Shown here: positions 23,001-34,568 of the stretch, piece after piece
Numbering within the stretch: position 1 is the first letter of the stretch
How the letters are laid out: each line of letters begins with the position of its first letter
Assembly: GCF_000208865.1 (NCBI RefSeq)
Contig: NC_018388.1
Coordinates: 992,001 to 1,056,000, forward strand
Direction of reading: 5' to 3'
Length of the DNA: 64,000 nt
Origin: Neospora caninum Liverpool
Taxonomy: Eukaryota > Apicomplexa > Conoidasida > Eucoccidiorida > Sarcocystidae
Made by a program: the position numbers and the translations under genes
Notes under the pieces: model-generated
What the model was told of the DNA's origin: nothing
Seen by the model: the letters and a program-made list of their open reading frames with translations, nothing else
Database searches by the model: none

Positions 23001-26000
23001 GTCCCCGGCGCCTGTGGGCCAGCCGTCGCGCCCAGACTGGTCCCGGGCCCTTGCGCCGGCGACACCGCGGTCAACGGCGAGGAGACACCGTCTCCACCTG
23101 CGCCCTCCCCTGCCTTGTTCGCGCCAGGCGACGGCCGAGAGGGCGACCTGCCGTGGGTGCGCGGCCGACGCGTAGGGCGAGAGCTGCGGCGCGTCGGCGG
23201 CGGCCGCTTCTGCGATCCCCGCGCGCCCTGAGACCCTGGCGGGGACGCGGCGGCAGTCGGCGCGGCAGCAGTCGGATCCGACGGCGAGGTTTCTTGTCCT
23301 GCTGCCTCCGTCTCCACTCCGGGAGACTGAAAGGCTTGCCCGTTGTCGTCGCGACTCGATTGACCGTGAGTAAGATTCACAACCTCAGCCACTTCGCCGC
23401 TGCACTGAGGAGCCTGGGACGGCGCCTGGCCGTCGGCGGAACCTGCGGCAAGCGTCGCAGAAGCCGGCGTCTGCGCGGCTGCGCGTTTCCGCGTCCGCAT
23501 ATGGTGGGTAACTTGGGGCTGCGCGTGAGGAGCGCCGGCGACCCGCTGTGTCCCCATCTGTTCTTCTTCATCCTCCTCTCCTTCCGCCTCGTCTTCCTCG
23601 CCCTCGAATCCACGCTCGCCTCCAACCTGAGACTCCTCCTGGCCTTGCTTCGCCTCCTCCCCTGCAGACACGTCCCCAGTGGCCAGGGCTGGCTCTGTCG
23701 CGCGTCGCTTGGGCTCCTCCAGGTTTCTCTTCTCCACCTCCTGGACGAATTTTCCCGCGACCTCCAGCGGGTGGCGGGAGCATCTGAGGAGCGAAAGCAG
23801 CTGGTGGTTCACGCTTCGAATGCGCAGCTCGGCCTGAAGGAACCTGGATTCCGCGACGCGCACAGGGGCCGCCTTGCACTCCGCCAACAACCGCTGGAGC
23901 CGTTTCGTGGTTCTCTTCAGCTGGCGGAAGGCCTCTCGCGTGCCCAGGTGCTCGAGCCGCGCCTCCCGCCGAGCAATCTCTGCTTCCGCTTCTTGGCGTC
24001 GCCACGCGTCCTGCTCTTCCGCCAACTCCCCTGGGGGGGAGACGGAGGACGGCGAGTCGCCCTCGCGGCTGCCTTGCTCGCCCTTCCGTCCCTCTTCGTC
24101 TCCTCCCCGCAGAGGGTCCACCAACGAGGCGGACTTAGCGCTTTCACTCGCGGCCTCTCCAGCGGCCCTCTCGAGCCCCTCAGACGAAGAGTGCAGGCGA
24201 GGCGTTCCAGCTTCCGCCTCAGTTCGCAGATTGCTCAACCCGCCTCCGGAGCCTGTTCCGCCGTGTGTGTCAGCACTCGTTCCGTCTCCCGGCGTTTCGC
24301 GGCCATCTGGCTGCCCGTCGGACGCTGTTCCGCTGTCGTCGAGAGTGCCGACCTTGTTCTCAACTCCATTGCGTGTCGAGCCCCAGTGCGTTTCCGCCTC
24401 CTCGCCCTTCCTCTTCCTGGCCTCCTCGCGCCTCCACCGCTGCCTCCGCGACGCCGCCTCACAGAGGAGCATCATCTCCTTCTGCTTCTCTCGGAGTCTC
24501 CTGAATGCCTGAGCTTCTCCGGCCTCCAGACCCGCCCCGACGGAGAAGAGACACGCCCGTCGCTCGGCGTACGACTGATAGAGCGCGGAGATGCATCGCA
24601 CCTGCAGCTTCTTCGCAGCCTCAGTCTCCACACACAACTCTGCAAAGGTCGACAGGCAGGTGCCCAAGCCGAACGGCTGGCGCGTCAGCCTCTCCGCGTC
24701 CTCCAGCGTCAGGTAGCAGGACAGCGGTTCTGCGCCTGCAGCCTCGGACGTCTCTCGGCCCCTCTGCGCCTTTTCTTTTCCGTCCTGAACTGTTTGGGAA
24801 GGCTGCGGGGCGGCAGCGAATGCATGCGGGTGAGCAGTCGCCGGACTCGGGGCGCTCCGGAAACTGCTTGCACTTCCGCCCGCCTCGGGAGGGACAGTGA
24901 ACAGCGGAGACTGCACGCCGAACGACGACTGCTTGGCAGAATGCGGAGACACCGCGGACAAGGCAGTGGCGACAAAGGAACCGCCAGACCCGCCAGTCCC
25001 CCCGCCTCCGAGATCTGCAGCCGCATTCCCCTGTGACAAGGGAGTGACGCTCCCCTGCATCGAAGCGCCCGGCGTGTGAGCCGCAGCCGCGCCATGCCGG
25101 GGCGAACTGGCTTGCCCGGGTGTGTACTGTGCGGCGCCGAGATACCCAGCAGAGTCGAGAGGTGACGAAGGGAAAGGCTGGACGCCATGAGCAGCAAAGT
25201 AACCGACTCCAGTTCCAACTGTTCCTGGAAGGCTCGCGCCGCCGACCCCAGCCTGACTGGTGTCTGAGAGAGACGTGCTTCCACGGTGGTACAGCTGACC
25301 TCCGAGCGAGCACGGCGAGAGAGAGCCGGGATGATAGAACGACCCCCCGGCGACAGGCGGCGGGAACGGGGAGGAAAGAGCCGACGCGAGAGACGACGTA
25401 GACAAGGTCAGGGAGAGGGGCGACTTTCCGGAGACAGTCCGCTGGCGCCGGCGGTGGGCGCGCAGCTGCTGAGGCAACTCCAAGAGCTTTTCGTAGATTG
25501 CCATCCACTCCTCGCTCTGGGCCAGCTGCTGCCGAAGCTTCTCGACGCCGGGAGCAATCACCTTCAGGTAGCTGCCCCGGTGGACATGTTGGCGCCACTG
25601 CTGGAGCGTCGCCCCCTTTTCTCGCAAAGTAACGGTTTGCTTAGCCCACGCTTCGGCGCTGGCGACGGCCTCCTTGACCCGCGTCCGGTGCGGCAAATCC
25701 GGCGTCTCCTCGGGGAGCTCGAGCACCTTCTGTTGCTCGGCCAGGAAGGCCTGCAGCTCCACGAGAGGCTGCCGCGTCCGCACGAGCGCCAGCGCTTGCT
25801 GCTCCATGTGCTGGAGAAGGCCGATGCGCTCCTCCACTGCCGCCCACATCTCGACGCGAACGCAGCAGCCGCGCACCTCCTTCTGCATCTGGCGAAGATG
25901 CTTCAGCGACGAGAAAGACGCCGGGGACGCACACGTCTGACGGAGTTGCTCCTCGACGCGCCGCTGCTGCTGCAGGTAGCTGTGCACCTCCGCGCGCAGC

Positions 26001-29000
26001 GAGACGAGTCGCACTGGCGCCTCCGCCGCCTCCTCAAACAGCTGGCGCCACTCGGAGGCGGTCGGGAGCGGCGAGGCGCTCTTCAACCTACAGGAACGAC
26101 GCAGAGCAACGCGACGCAAGAATCGAAACGCGGCTCATCCATGTAGACGAAGCGCGACGCGCGCGGCCCGGAGGACACCAAGTAGCCTGTACGTTTCTCC
26201 GCACGAACCAAAACCTCAAGATCTGAGAGCTCGGCCCAGCTCGGGAAACACCCACTGTCGACATGCACACTCCTTTCAACATCCAGGAGGTCCACGGGTA
26301 CCTCTGTCTCTCTCTCTACGACAGCCAAACGCTGAAACGCCATAGCTGTCGCGGAGAAGACTCCTGCTCCTACCGTTTGCTGTATTTACGTATACCTATA
26401 TATATATATATATATATGGGGAGATAGATAGACAAACGTATGGACTACTAGCGACAAGCAAGCACGTGTCCACATTCGAAACTGGAATTGCACGTTTTTC
26501 TGTCTTGTCGCCTATCTATCTGGCTAGCTGGCCCATAGCCTGTCTCGTGACTGGTTTATTGCGCCTGTGATGTTCCAGGCTTCTCGAGCGGTTCTCCACG
26601 GGGTGCGCGTCCCCGTCGCCCGTGCGGCTCACCTTTCAAGTCGCTCGTTCCAGTGGCAGGAAACGGCGTCTAGCGCTTGGATGAACTCGAATTCGGGGAG
26701 CTTCGTCAACGCATCCCAGGCTGCGAGCTGCCGGGCGTCACCGTCGTTTTGAGCGGCGTCTTCGATCCCGAGCGGAGGCTCGCGGCTTTGTTCGTCACCC
26801 TGTTTCGCATCCTCGTCGTCATCTTCGACGTCACCTTCCGTCTCTGCCGTCCGTTTCTCCCCTTCGCCTTCGTCGGTCTTTTCCGCATGTGCGCTTGTCT
26901 CCTTCTCCGTCTCGCCGCTGACATCCCCAGACGCGTTCGCTGCCTTTTCCTCTTCCTGCTCCTCCTCCAGGCTTGGGCCCGCACCTTGTCCCTCTTCATC
27001 CTCTTTCTCTGCCCTCGCTGCCTCCTCGGCGTCTCCCGCCGCGACTCCTCCGCTCTCCAGAGCCCGCCGCGCCTCAGCAGCTGCGGCCACGTCGGCAGCA
27101 GCAGCGGTCGCCGCAGCCTCGCCCGCAGCCTCAACTGTCTCTGCCAAATCGCGTTTCCACGCGAGCGTTTTCGCGCTCTTTCGAGGGGCTGAGGCCGCCG
27201 CCTGCATCAGGCGGCGGACGGGCGTCTGGCGATCGATCCATTCGAAGACTGCAGCAAGAAGCAGAGACGCAGGAGACACGCACTGGCATCAAGATCGACT
27301 GCTGCAAAGCCGAACACCCCAGAGTCGCACGTACGCCTCAGCATCTATATGCGACGTACCTAAATGCGCACACACACCACTCGATCTCCACGTGTGTCTC
27401 CCTCCTCCACGCAAAACGCGGCAAAGACTTGTTCGGGTTTTTTTCTACGCAAGCATGTCCGTAATTGTTCGTGAACCAGCACCCGCATGTTTTCAGAACA
27501 TGAAAAACAGAGCCGAGTTCGCCACGCAGCGGCCCACCGAGCGGCGGGACTGAACGTGTCCGCGTCGGCTGTCTACACGCAGGTCGCATGTGTGCTGGGT
27601 AACGCGTGCAATCCTTGCACTTCGATCCCATCGCTCCCTCGTGACCAGCTGATCCAGGCACCGTGATCTCCGGTGTCTACGGAACGTACAGCCTTCGCGC
27701 GTCGGCTCCTCGAGAAGCTCCTTGACCTCCTTTTCGTCCACGGGGCACTGCATGGCGTGGACGCGTCGACACCAAAGCGCGTATTTCAGCAGCTGCTCCA
27801 GGCGTTTCTCCGTCGCTTCGCAGATGCAAACGCCGTCGCAGTCGAGCAGCAACAGCGCAGCCTGCCGCACCACTGTCGGGCTGCCGCCAATCAACGCGGG
27901 GGGGTAACACGTGCCTGCTTGATCCGCACGGTCGGGCACTCCCTCCTTGACAGCGAGTGCGTCGGGCGCCCCATCCACATCCCTGGGAAGCTGAGCGAAG
28001 TCATCGGATGCGTCGTTCGAAGCGCCGTTGCTCGCGCTGACTAGCCCCCTGTCTTCGCTGGGTGCGCCTCCTACGCCGCAGACTTCCGCGCGTTGGAACC
28101 CTGCGTGGAAAGCCGCCTCTGGCGCCGCCCGATCCGCACCGTCGGCGCGCACGTCGATCCGGCGCGCTCCATCTTGGACAGGGGACCGAACTGGGCCGAT
28201 GAGATCGACGGCCCGCTTCAGCCATCGGCCAGCCTTCTCGCGAAGCTCCTGCAGCTCCTGGTGGAGTGGCCAGTTCTTGATTACAAGGGAATCTGCGGGC
28301 GAGACACACACACAGACACGCACACAGGAACGCGCGCCGAAATTCACTGCATGCACCTGCCTTTCTGGTCCCAAACACGCGACTGTCCCGCGCCGGTCTT
28401 CGGCGAGGCTGCGCCTCAGCAGCGACGGCAAACGCGGGCGCACTGGTGTCCAGCGATTGAATGTTGCCGCAGCACGCGTTATTCAGGTCGAGGATGCAGA
28501 CACGACAGGCTCGGGTGGCGCACCAAGTGCGAACCGAAACAAGTGCTGGCGGAGGGGCTGTCGCGTCTCAGGTCCAGCTGCGCGTGCGGCGCGCGGGGAC
28601 ACGCCGTCCAGCGCTCAGTGTGAGGAGACAGGCAGCGGCAACGGGTGCCGCGTCGGCTCTTTGGCGGAAGGCGCAACTCGAGGCACACCGCGAACTGCGT
28701 CAAACAGCACCGACTCTCCACGCGCTTACCATGCAGTCCAATGACTTCCAGGAGTTCCTCGTAGGACGCGCGACAGTGGTCTACAGCCGTTCCTTCCTCT
28801 CCTCCTGATGCGCCGTCTGCGTCTCCACCCTCGCCTTCCCTCTTTCTCCCTGCCATGTCTCCCACCTCGACCTCCCCGGTCCCCGGAGACCTCTGTGCAG
28901 CGCCACCGCCTCGGGTCACTCGGCCGCCCCCACTGTCTCCGACGGTCGAGCCTGCGCCCGCTCGGTCCGGAGTGACTTGGTCGCCGGCGCCGCTCCCCGT

Positions 29001-32000
29001 GTCGCCCGCAGCCGCTGTGCCATCGCGTCTCTGCTGCTGGAGCTCGAGCACGTGCTGAAGATCCTCGGGCTGCAGTTTGCTTTTTCGGCGGAACGCGTCC
29101 AGAGACCCGACGCTCCAGCTCGCCCGTTCTGCCGCGGATGCGACGGCGGCGCCCGCCGCTCGGTCGAGCAGCAGGCGCGCCCGCGTCGTGAATTGTGTCG
29201 CCGCCTCGACGTGCTTGCGGAGGTCGAGAAGCCACTGGTGGATGTTGAGGCACGCGCCGAGGCTCTCGCCTTCTTGGAGGAGTTGCTGGGTCTCGGGGAG
29301 AGACAGCGAACTCGCTCCCACCTTCTTGGACCGTTTCAGCCACTTGCGCCAGCGGCCGTGAAGCGCCTCGAAGAACTTCGCCGCTGACAGCTGAACTTTC
29401 ATGGACGCGTGCGCGCACACCAACTCCTCGACTTCCTCAGGAGTCGGTTTCTCCTCCCCAAAGGGCAGTGCCCCGTCCGCCGCCTCCGGGCCGAACTCGG
29501 AGTTCTTCCCGTCTCCATTTTCAAGCAGAGGCGAAGACGGGGGCGACGACGGCGACGCGGCCGACCCCTGCTTGGCTCCACTCTTCGCCCACTTCAAAGC
29601 CGCAGACTGCTGCGCCGGGGAGGTCACACCGGACGCACCTGGCGCACCAGGCGCGAACGACGGCTGCTCGGCACCCGAGGCGCGGTGAGCCGGAGTGGCT
29701 GACGCGGCGTGCGGCTGTGGGAGGAACGGATGCTGAAGTTCGGAGGCTGGGAGAACGAGCTCGATCTCTGTCGCCAGCTGGTTCAGTTCCTCAATCAGCT
29801 TTTTGTCGGGACACGACACGTCGAGGTACTTCCGGAACGGACGCGCGCGGACTCGGCAGATCCACTGATGCGCAGCTCTCAGCCGCTTCTTCAGTTCGCG
29901 CATGCACGCGCTCTGCTGCACATAGACGGAGGATCCTCCCTCGTCCTTGATCAAGGCGATAGCAAGCTGGAGGCGTACAGGCCGTTGAAGCAAACGCTCG
30001 ACCTTCTCGATCCACGCGGCGGCAGCCACGTGACCCTTGTAGTCATCCCATCCGGGGATGAAGACGCAGACGTCGTCCGCCTCCTCCAGCAGCTCTTCGC
30101 ACTGCTGGAGATCCCCGGCAGAAGCCGCTGCATGCAGCAGCTGCCTCCACGTCAGCATTTGCTGGAGTTGCTGGAGCAGGTACAGAAACTCGGGGACTAA
30201 GAAAGGGACCGAAAAAAAACCTTCAATCAGCAACGCTTTCAGCGCACCGATCGGGATGCGCACGCGACGCGACACCCTGTCCCGCTCCTTCTTGCCAGCT
30301 CCCGGGGCGTCCTCCCCGCCAGCCCCGCCTGCGCCCGGCCCCGAGCCGTCGCCCCCAACTCCGGGCCCAGACTCCTGAGGGCCAGTCGCGTGCTCGCTGG
30401 GCGTCCGCGGAGACGCCGCCGCACCGTCGGTCCCCGCGGGCGAACTTCGACTTCGCGCTGAGGCGCCCGAGCTGGTGGGGCGAGCGGGCGCGGCCGGCGT
30501 GGGGGCCGCCTGGTCTGCGTCGGGGCCACAAGCCTTCTGCGGCGTGGAACACGCGGGATCCTCACCTCGCAGGAGAGAACGAATCTTTGCGGCGAACGCG
30601 CGCGAGCGTTTCACCCGTTGCGCCAAAGGTCGAAGCTGATCTTGGAGCCCCACGAAACGGTGAAGGAGGAGACCTTCCTGAAGGAGTTGTTCTCCCTCTA
30701 CGATGTCTAGGCGTCCTCCCAGAGGGACAGAAAACAGTCGACCTCGCCGCTCTCTCTCCCACTTTGTCCGACCACTCAACCCAGGTTTGTTCATCGAAGG
30801 CGCCAAAAAGGAACTGAGACCCGACTCGCAGGTCTCCGGCACCTGTCGCTTGTCCTGCATCTGCTGCGTGTGACTGGCGCTGCCCCCGTTGGGCTCTCGC
30901 GCGTCTCCGCCCGCTTCGCCCCTGCGTTCACCCTCCGTTGCAAGGTCTCCGCGCGTCGCTTCATCTTGCGCCCCACTGGAGTCGTCCTCTGAAGACTGTC
31001 GCCCACGCTCCTCCTCTCCCGCAATCAGCTCTGCTAGCCTCGCCGCTGCAGAGAGCGGCGCAGCCGGACCGGTCGCGCCGTCCTGGAGGGCGATCGCCGC
31101 AGCGCGTCTCCAATCGGAGACCAGCCGGAGTTGCACGGAGACATTATGGTGGAGATTTTGAAGCGCACTGAAGGAGACGAGAGCGCGCGGGACGGTGCCA
31201 GACACGGCGCGCGCACCAGACGCGCCGCTTGAATCCAAACTCGCAGAGAGGAGCGAAGCTGCATCCGAGGGAAGTGAGTCCGAAGCGACAGCTGGAAAGC
31301 TCGACTTGGTTTTGAGAGGCGACGAGAAGGCTGACGACGAGCGCGCAGATGCAGACGCTCCCGCTGCCGACGGGCCCGTGGATGTGAGGAGGTGCGGCAG
31401 GAGAACGAGGGACGGGAAGGAAGATGCTAGGGACGAAGGCGGCGGAGCAGAAGGACGTTTCTCGTCTCGATCGCCAGACGGACAACACGAATCTTGGAAC
31501 GCGTAGAGAGCCGCCGCCCGCTCTTGAAGCTGCGCAAGAGTGAAGAGAGCAGAAGCGGAGTACACATGGAGCGATCCCAGGAATCGTTTGTTGGGTCCTA
31601 GCTAGTGGCTACGGGGTTTTTCGCGGAAACGCATAAAAAACGCACCACAACTCGTCTTGACAGACGCTTTTTCGTTCTCACCTTTCGGGCCGGCGTGTGG
31701 AGGTGTTGGGCAACGAAGTTCGACGAGGCGTCGAAGCTATGGGGATGCCGAATCTGCAAGAGACTTTCCCTAGCTCTTCCCCCTGGACCTTCCGGTGCCA
31801 GGCCTGCACCATACTCTTTTCCATGGCCCTCCTCAGACCACATTCTCTGCTGCTGCTTGAGGTCTTCTTCTTCTTCCCACGTCCGCCACCCTTCCTCGTC
31901 TGGGCGACTCGAGGCTGACGAGCAAACTCCGCCCGGGGACGCGAAAGGCGTCGCGTCGCCGCCTGCGGTCCCCGAAGGAGCGGCCGCGTCGCGGGACTGA

Positions 32001-34091
32001 AGCACTTTGACTCTGCGGTGAACATAGAGACAGCCGTAGACCTTCTCTTGGTCCAAGCAGTTGAAGTCTCCAGACCAGTCTCGGCACCCGTCGGCGAAGG
32101 CGGCAGTCTCCTCCTCCAACACTCGAAGCTGTTGCTGCTGAAGCTCTGCAAGCTCTTCTTCAGACGGCTCGTTCACAGCGACATATCGGAGATCCGCGTG
32201 CCCGCCTGGCGCGCCTCTCTCACTTCCTGACACGCCTCCGCCCCGGCGTCGTCCTCGCCCACCTCCGCCCCGAGCCGCCTTCTCCTCGTCGCCTCCGCTC
32301 CTCTCTGTCTTCCGTCCGCCTCTCTCACTGGCCCCATGCAACGCGCGTTTCGGCGCTGCAGCCGCGCCCGCGGCGGGCCCCGCCGCCTCAGATGCATTTT
32401 GACAAGTCGGATTCCGCTTACCCTTCTTCTCGAGGCCCGCGCCCCGCTTCCCTCCACGCGGACTGGCCGCGCGGCTGAGAAGAAAGGGCGCGGCGTCGAA
32501 GACCTTGAAAGGCATGGGAGTCACCAGCTGGGCGACGGGCACTGCGACGACACTGGGCGGCGCAGAGGGGGCTGCCGCCGAATTCACGAGATGTCCAGGG
32601 CCCGACGGAGACGCACGCTGCGTTGGATTTCGAGGCGGCGCCTTCGCCCAGCGTGGGGAGCTTGACGCGCATCCCTCGCGGCTCCCTTGGAGTCCGCGGG
32701 GCGTCTCCTGGTCAGACGCCGGCGAGGGCGACGGGCCCGAGGCGGGCGACTCCGCCTTCACACATCGAACGGCGTCTGCCTCCCCGTCGCTTTTCTCATC
32801 CTCGGCCGAGACTGCGACGTCCTCAAGAGTGGGCGCGGCGCCAGTTCTGCGTCTCTCCTCTCGACTCGGACGCGGCGTGTGCAGCGGCGATGCCGGCGTC
32901 AACGCTGGATTGCGCATTGGCGCGAGCTCACCGTCTTCCTTCTGAGAGTCGTTGCCATGACGTGGCAGCGAGTCTCCCTTTGGACACCGATCACATGACG
33001 CGGTGTCTCCCTCTTCGTCTCGCGCGTCTCCCTCCTCTTCGGCATGCGCCGCTGCGCATCCCCTCGGAGGCCCCGCCTCCTGGCCCGCATCCACCTTCTC
33101 CCGTGTCGCCTCCTTCATCGCTTCCGGCTGTGCCGGACTCTGACCGGTTTCACGGTGCGGCGCGATCCCTTCTTGCTCTTGTTCTGCGAGGTCGGCGCTT
33201 CCTCGCGATCCGTCGTCTCCCTCGCTTCCGGCCTCTCCGCATTCTGCCTCGCCTGGGCCTTCGGCTTCCTGGTCTACCTCCCCGTCTTCTCGCGCGGCCC
33301 TCAGCTTGGCATCCACGGAAAGCAGCTGCCGATCGAAACTCGCCTCGGCAGCCAGAGCTCGCTCGGATTCCTCTCTCAGTGCCTGCGCCGAGGCGCCTGC
33401 AGGGAGATACGGATTTGTCCACGTCTGATAGGTCAGCGCATCTACTCGCACGCTCTTGTGAGAGCCGCCTCGAGACGACGCCGGGCCTAGAACGCGCATG
33501 TACGGCCGAGACGACGCTGCAGGAGACGCCGCACAACAAAACAGCCAAAAGGAGCGGATACCCCACCGCGTCTCCAGATTCCTCACATCGTATCCGCAGA
33601 CTATCGTTGTGTGTGCTCTACGCGGCGCCTGAGCCTAGCACGCTTGGCGCCCATATAGAGGAAACACAGATCGAGAATAACAGTTTCAATGTGGGAAGTG
33701 CAAGGAAAGCCAACTGTTGCTGTACGTGCACCGTGTGAGAGAATGTCACACCGGAGAGGCCAGACGGCAGTTCTTCCAAATCCAAGAGCAAGAGGCGGGA
33801 AGAAACGCTTCGAGGGGCTGCCCGACACTCGTCACTACGGGACGTGCGGCGCACGGCCAGCCCAACTCGCCAGCCTGACGGTAGAACAATACTGCGGGAA
33901 GTGCAAAAGGCCACAACTCGAGATGAACGGCCAGAGAGTCCGCTGCAGCATTCCACATGTGCCAGTCCTGCTGCGTACACCCCAAGCTTCGCTTTCCTCA
34001 AAAGACGCACGCACCCAAATCTCGAGCAACACACTACAGACACGCACATCCAAATAAGCGAATGGATATATATATTTATATATATACATAT

Positions 34092-34138
<47 letters not shown>

Positions 34139-34568
34139 TATACATATACATATACATATATATATATATATAAAGAGAGAGAGAAATGCACCTGGCCGTC
34201 TCCCGACACGGAAGTGAAGGCGCACAGTATGGACACGTCGCAGTCACTCCAGTGAGTAGACAGCAAGAGATCTTCATACGTAGTTATCGAGAACGCGAAC
34301 ACATCGCTTTTCGATTTGCGCGGTAAAGGAGAGACGGGGCGACTACAGGACGTGTGTTTGCGGTGGTCACGGGCTACGAGGGCCCGTCCCTGCGACGCAG
34401 AGAGAGATACACCCCCGTGTCAGCCTACTCTGATGTGGGAGCGGGACAGACCCACTTACTCGCGGTTTCTGGTACATTGGGCGCAGAGTCGTCACCAGAG
34501 GCCGCGCCTTTTCCTGCGTCTCCAACTGGTTTGCCAGCGGCGGGCGCCGCGGCTCCACGACCACTCAT
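6507..34568 (-). CDS. giant PLU-1-like repeat / PHD-finger chromatin-type protein, nine exons
   Basis: Exons, 5' to 3': 34568-34460, 33516-31682, 31529-28730, 28292-27690, 27248-26633, 26087-14291, 13962-11534, 10973-8723 and 8150-6507. Every junction is GT..AG and in phase; the sum is 24,084 nt, 8,027 aa. Many segments resemble the PLU-1 helical region of KDM5 demethylases. Examples are [21 protein letters not shown] (exon 3), [19 protein letters not shown] (start of exon 6) and [20 protein letters not shown] (exon 9). The exon 8/9 junction restores one unit (SVQALHAL joined to [10 protein letters not shown]), which supports the splice. A PHD finger lies near residues 5690-5880. Long Ser/Gly/Ala/Glu-rich tracts separate these parts. 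No JmjN, ARID or JmjC domain is visible, so a scaffold or reader role in the nucleus is inferred rather than demethylase activity. The exact start (34568) is less certain than the body. Confidence 0.75.
14029..14128. repeat. (TA)n microsatellites in intron 6 of the giant gene
   Basis: Two pure TA runs (about 14029-14070 and 14108-14128) are separated by an ACACGC-rich spacer. They lie in the intron predicted between 14291 and 13962. Confidence 0.9.
14411..14986 (-). other. PHD zinc finger with two large insertions (part of the giant protein)
   Basis: Reading on the - strand, the ligand order is Cys-x2-Cys (CLVC), Cys-x2-Cys (CAEC), His-x2-Cys (HVAC) and Cys-x2-Cys (CPCC), that is Cys4-His-Cys3, with a Trp two residues before the last Cys pair (TWRCPCC), as usual in PHD fingers. 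About 45 residues separate the first and second pairs and about 120 separate the HVAC and CPCC pairs, against about 10-20 in ordinary PHD fingers. PHD fingers read histone H3 tails, so a chromatin location is likely. The finger ends about 40 residues before the exon 6 donor at 14291. Confidence 0.75.
19318..19373 (-). other. hydrophobic segment inside the giant protein
   Basis: Around residue 4225 of the predicted giant protein a stretch reads [17 protein letters not shown], followed by LKRQ and a long Ala/Glu/Lys coiled coil. It has the length and hydrophobicity of a membrane helix, though with one internal Glu. In a nuclear PLU-1-type protein it is more likely a buried helix than a membrane anchor. 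Confidence 0.6.
26397..26417. repeat. (TA)n microsatellite in intron 5 of the giant gene
   Basis: A short pure TA run sits between the predicted exons ending at 26633 and starting at 26087 (- strand). It is flanked by GATA/TATC-type sequence. Confidence 0.85.
34061..34172. repeat. (TATACA)n/(TA)n microsatellite in intron 1 of the giant gene
   Basis: At least 15 imperfect TACATA hexamers are flanked by pure TA runs. The repeat lies in the 943-bp intron predicted between the short first exon (34568-34460) and exon 2 (33516). Open frames reading Ile-Tyr runs here are artefacts of the repeat. Confidence 0.9.

Noticed and set aside
23051..25036. 661-codon + strand open frame
   Set aside because: It lies antisense to the 11.8-kb exon of the giant gene. 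Its Leu/Arg/Ser-rich composition is what GC-rich Ala/Glu/Ser codons give on the opposite strand, and no domain or splice structure is visible.
6507..34568. JmjC, JmjN or ARID domain in the giant protein, making it a KDM5 demethylase
   Set aside because: I looked for the Fe(II)-binding HxD/E..H pattern and the other KDM5 landmarks in all nine exons and saw none; only the PLU-1-like and PHD parts are supported.
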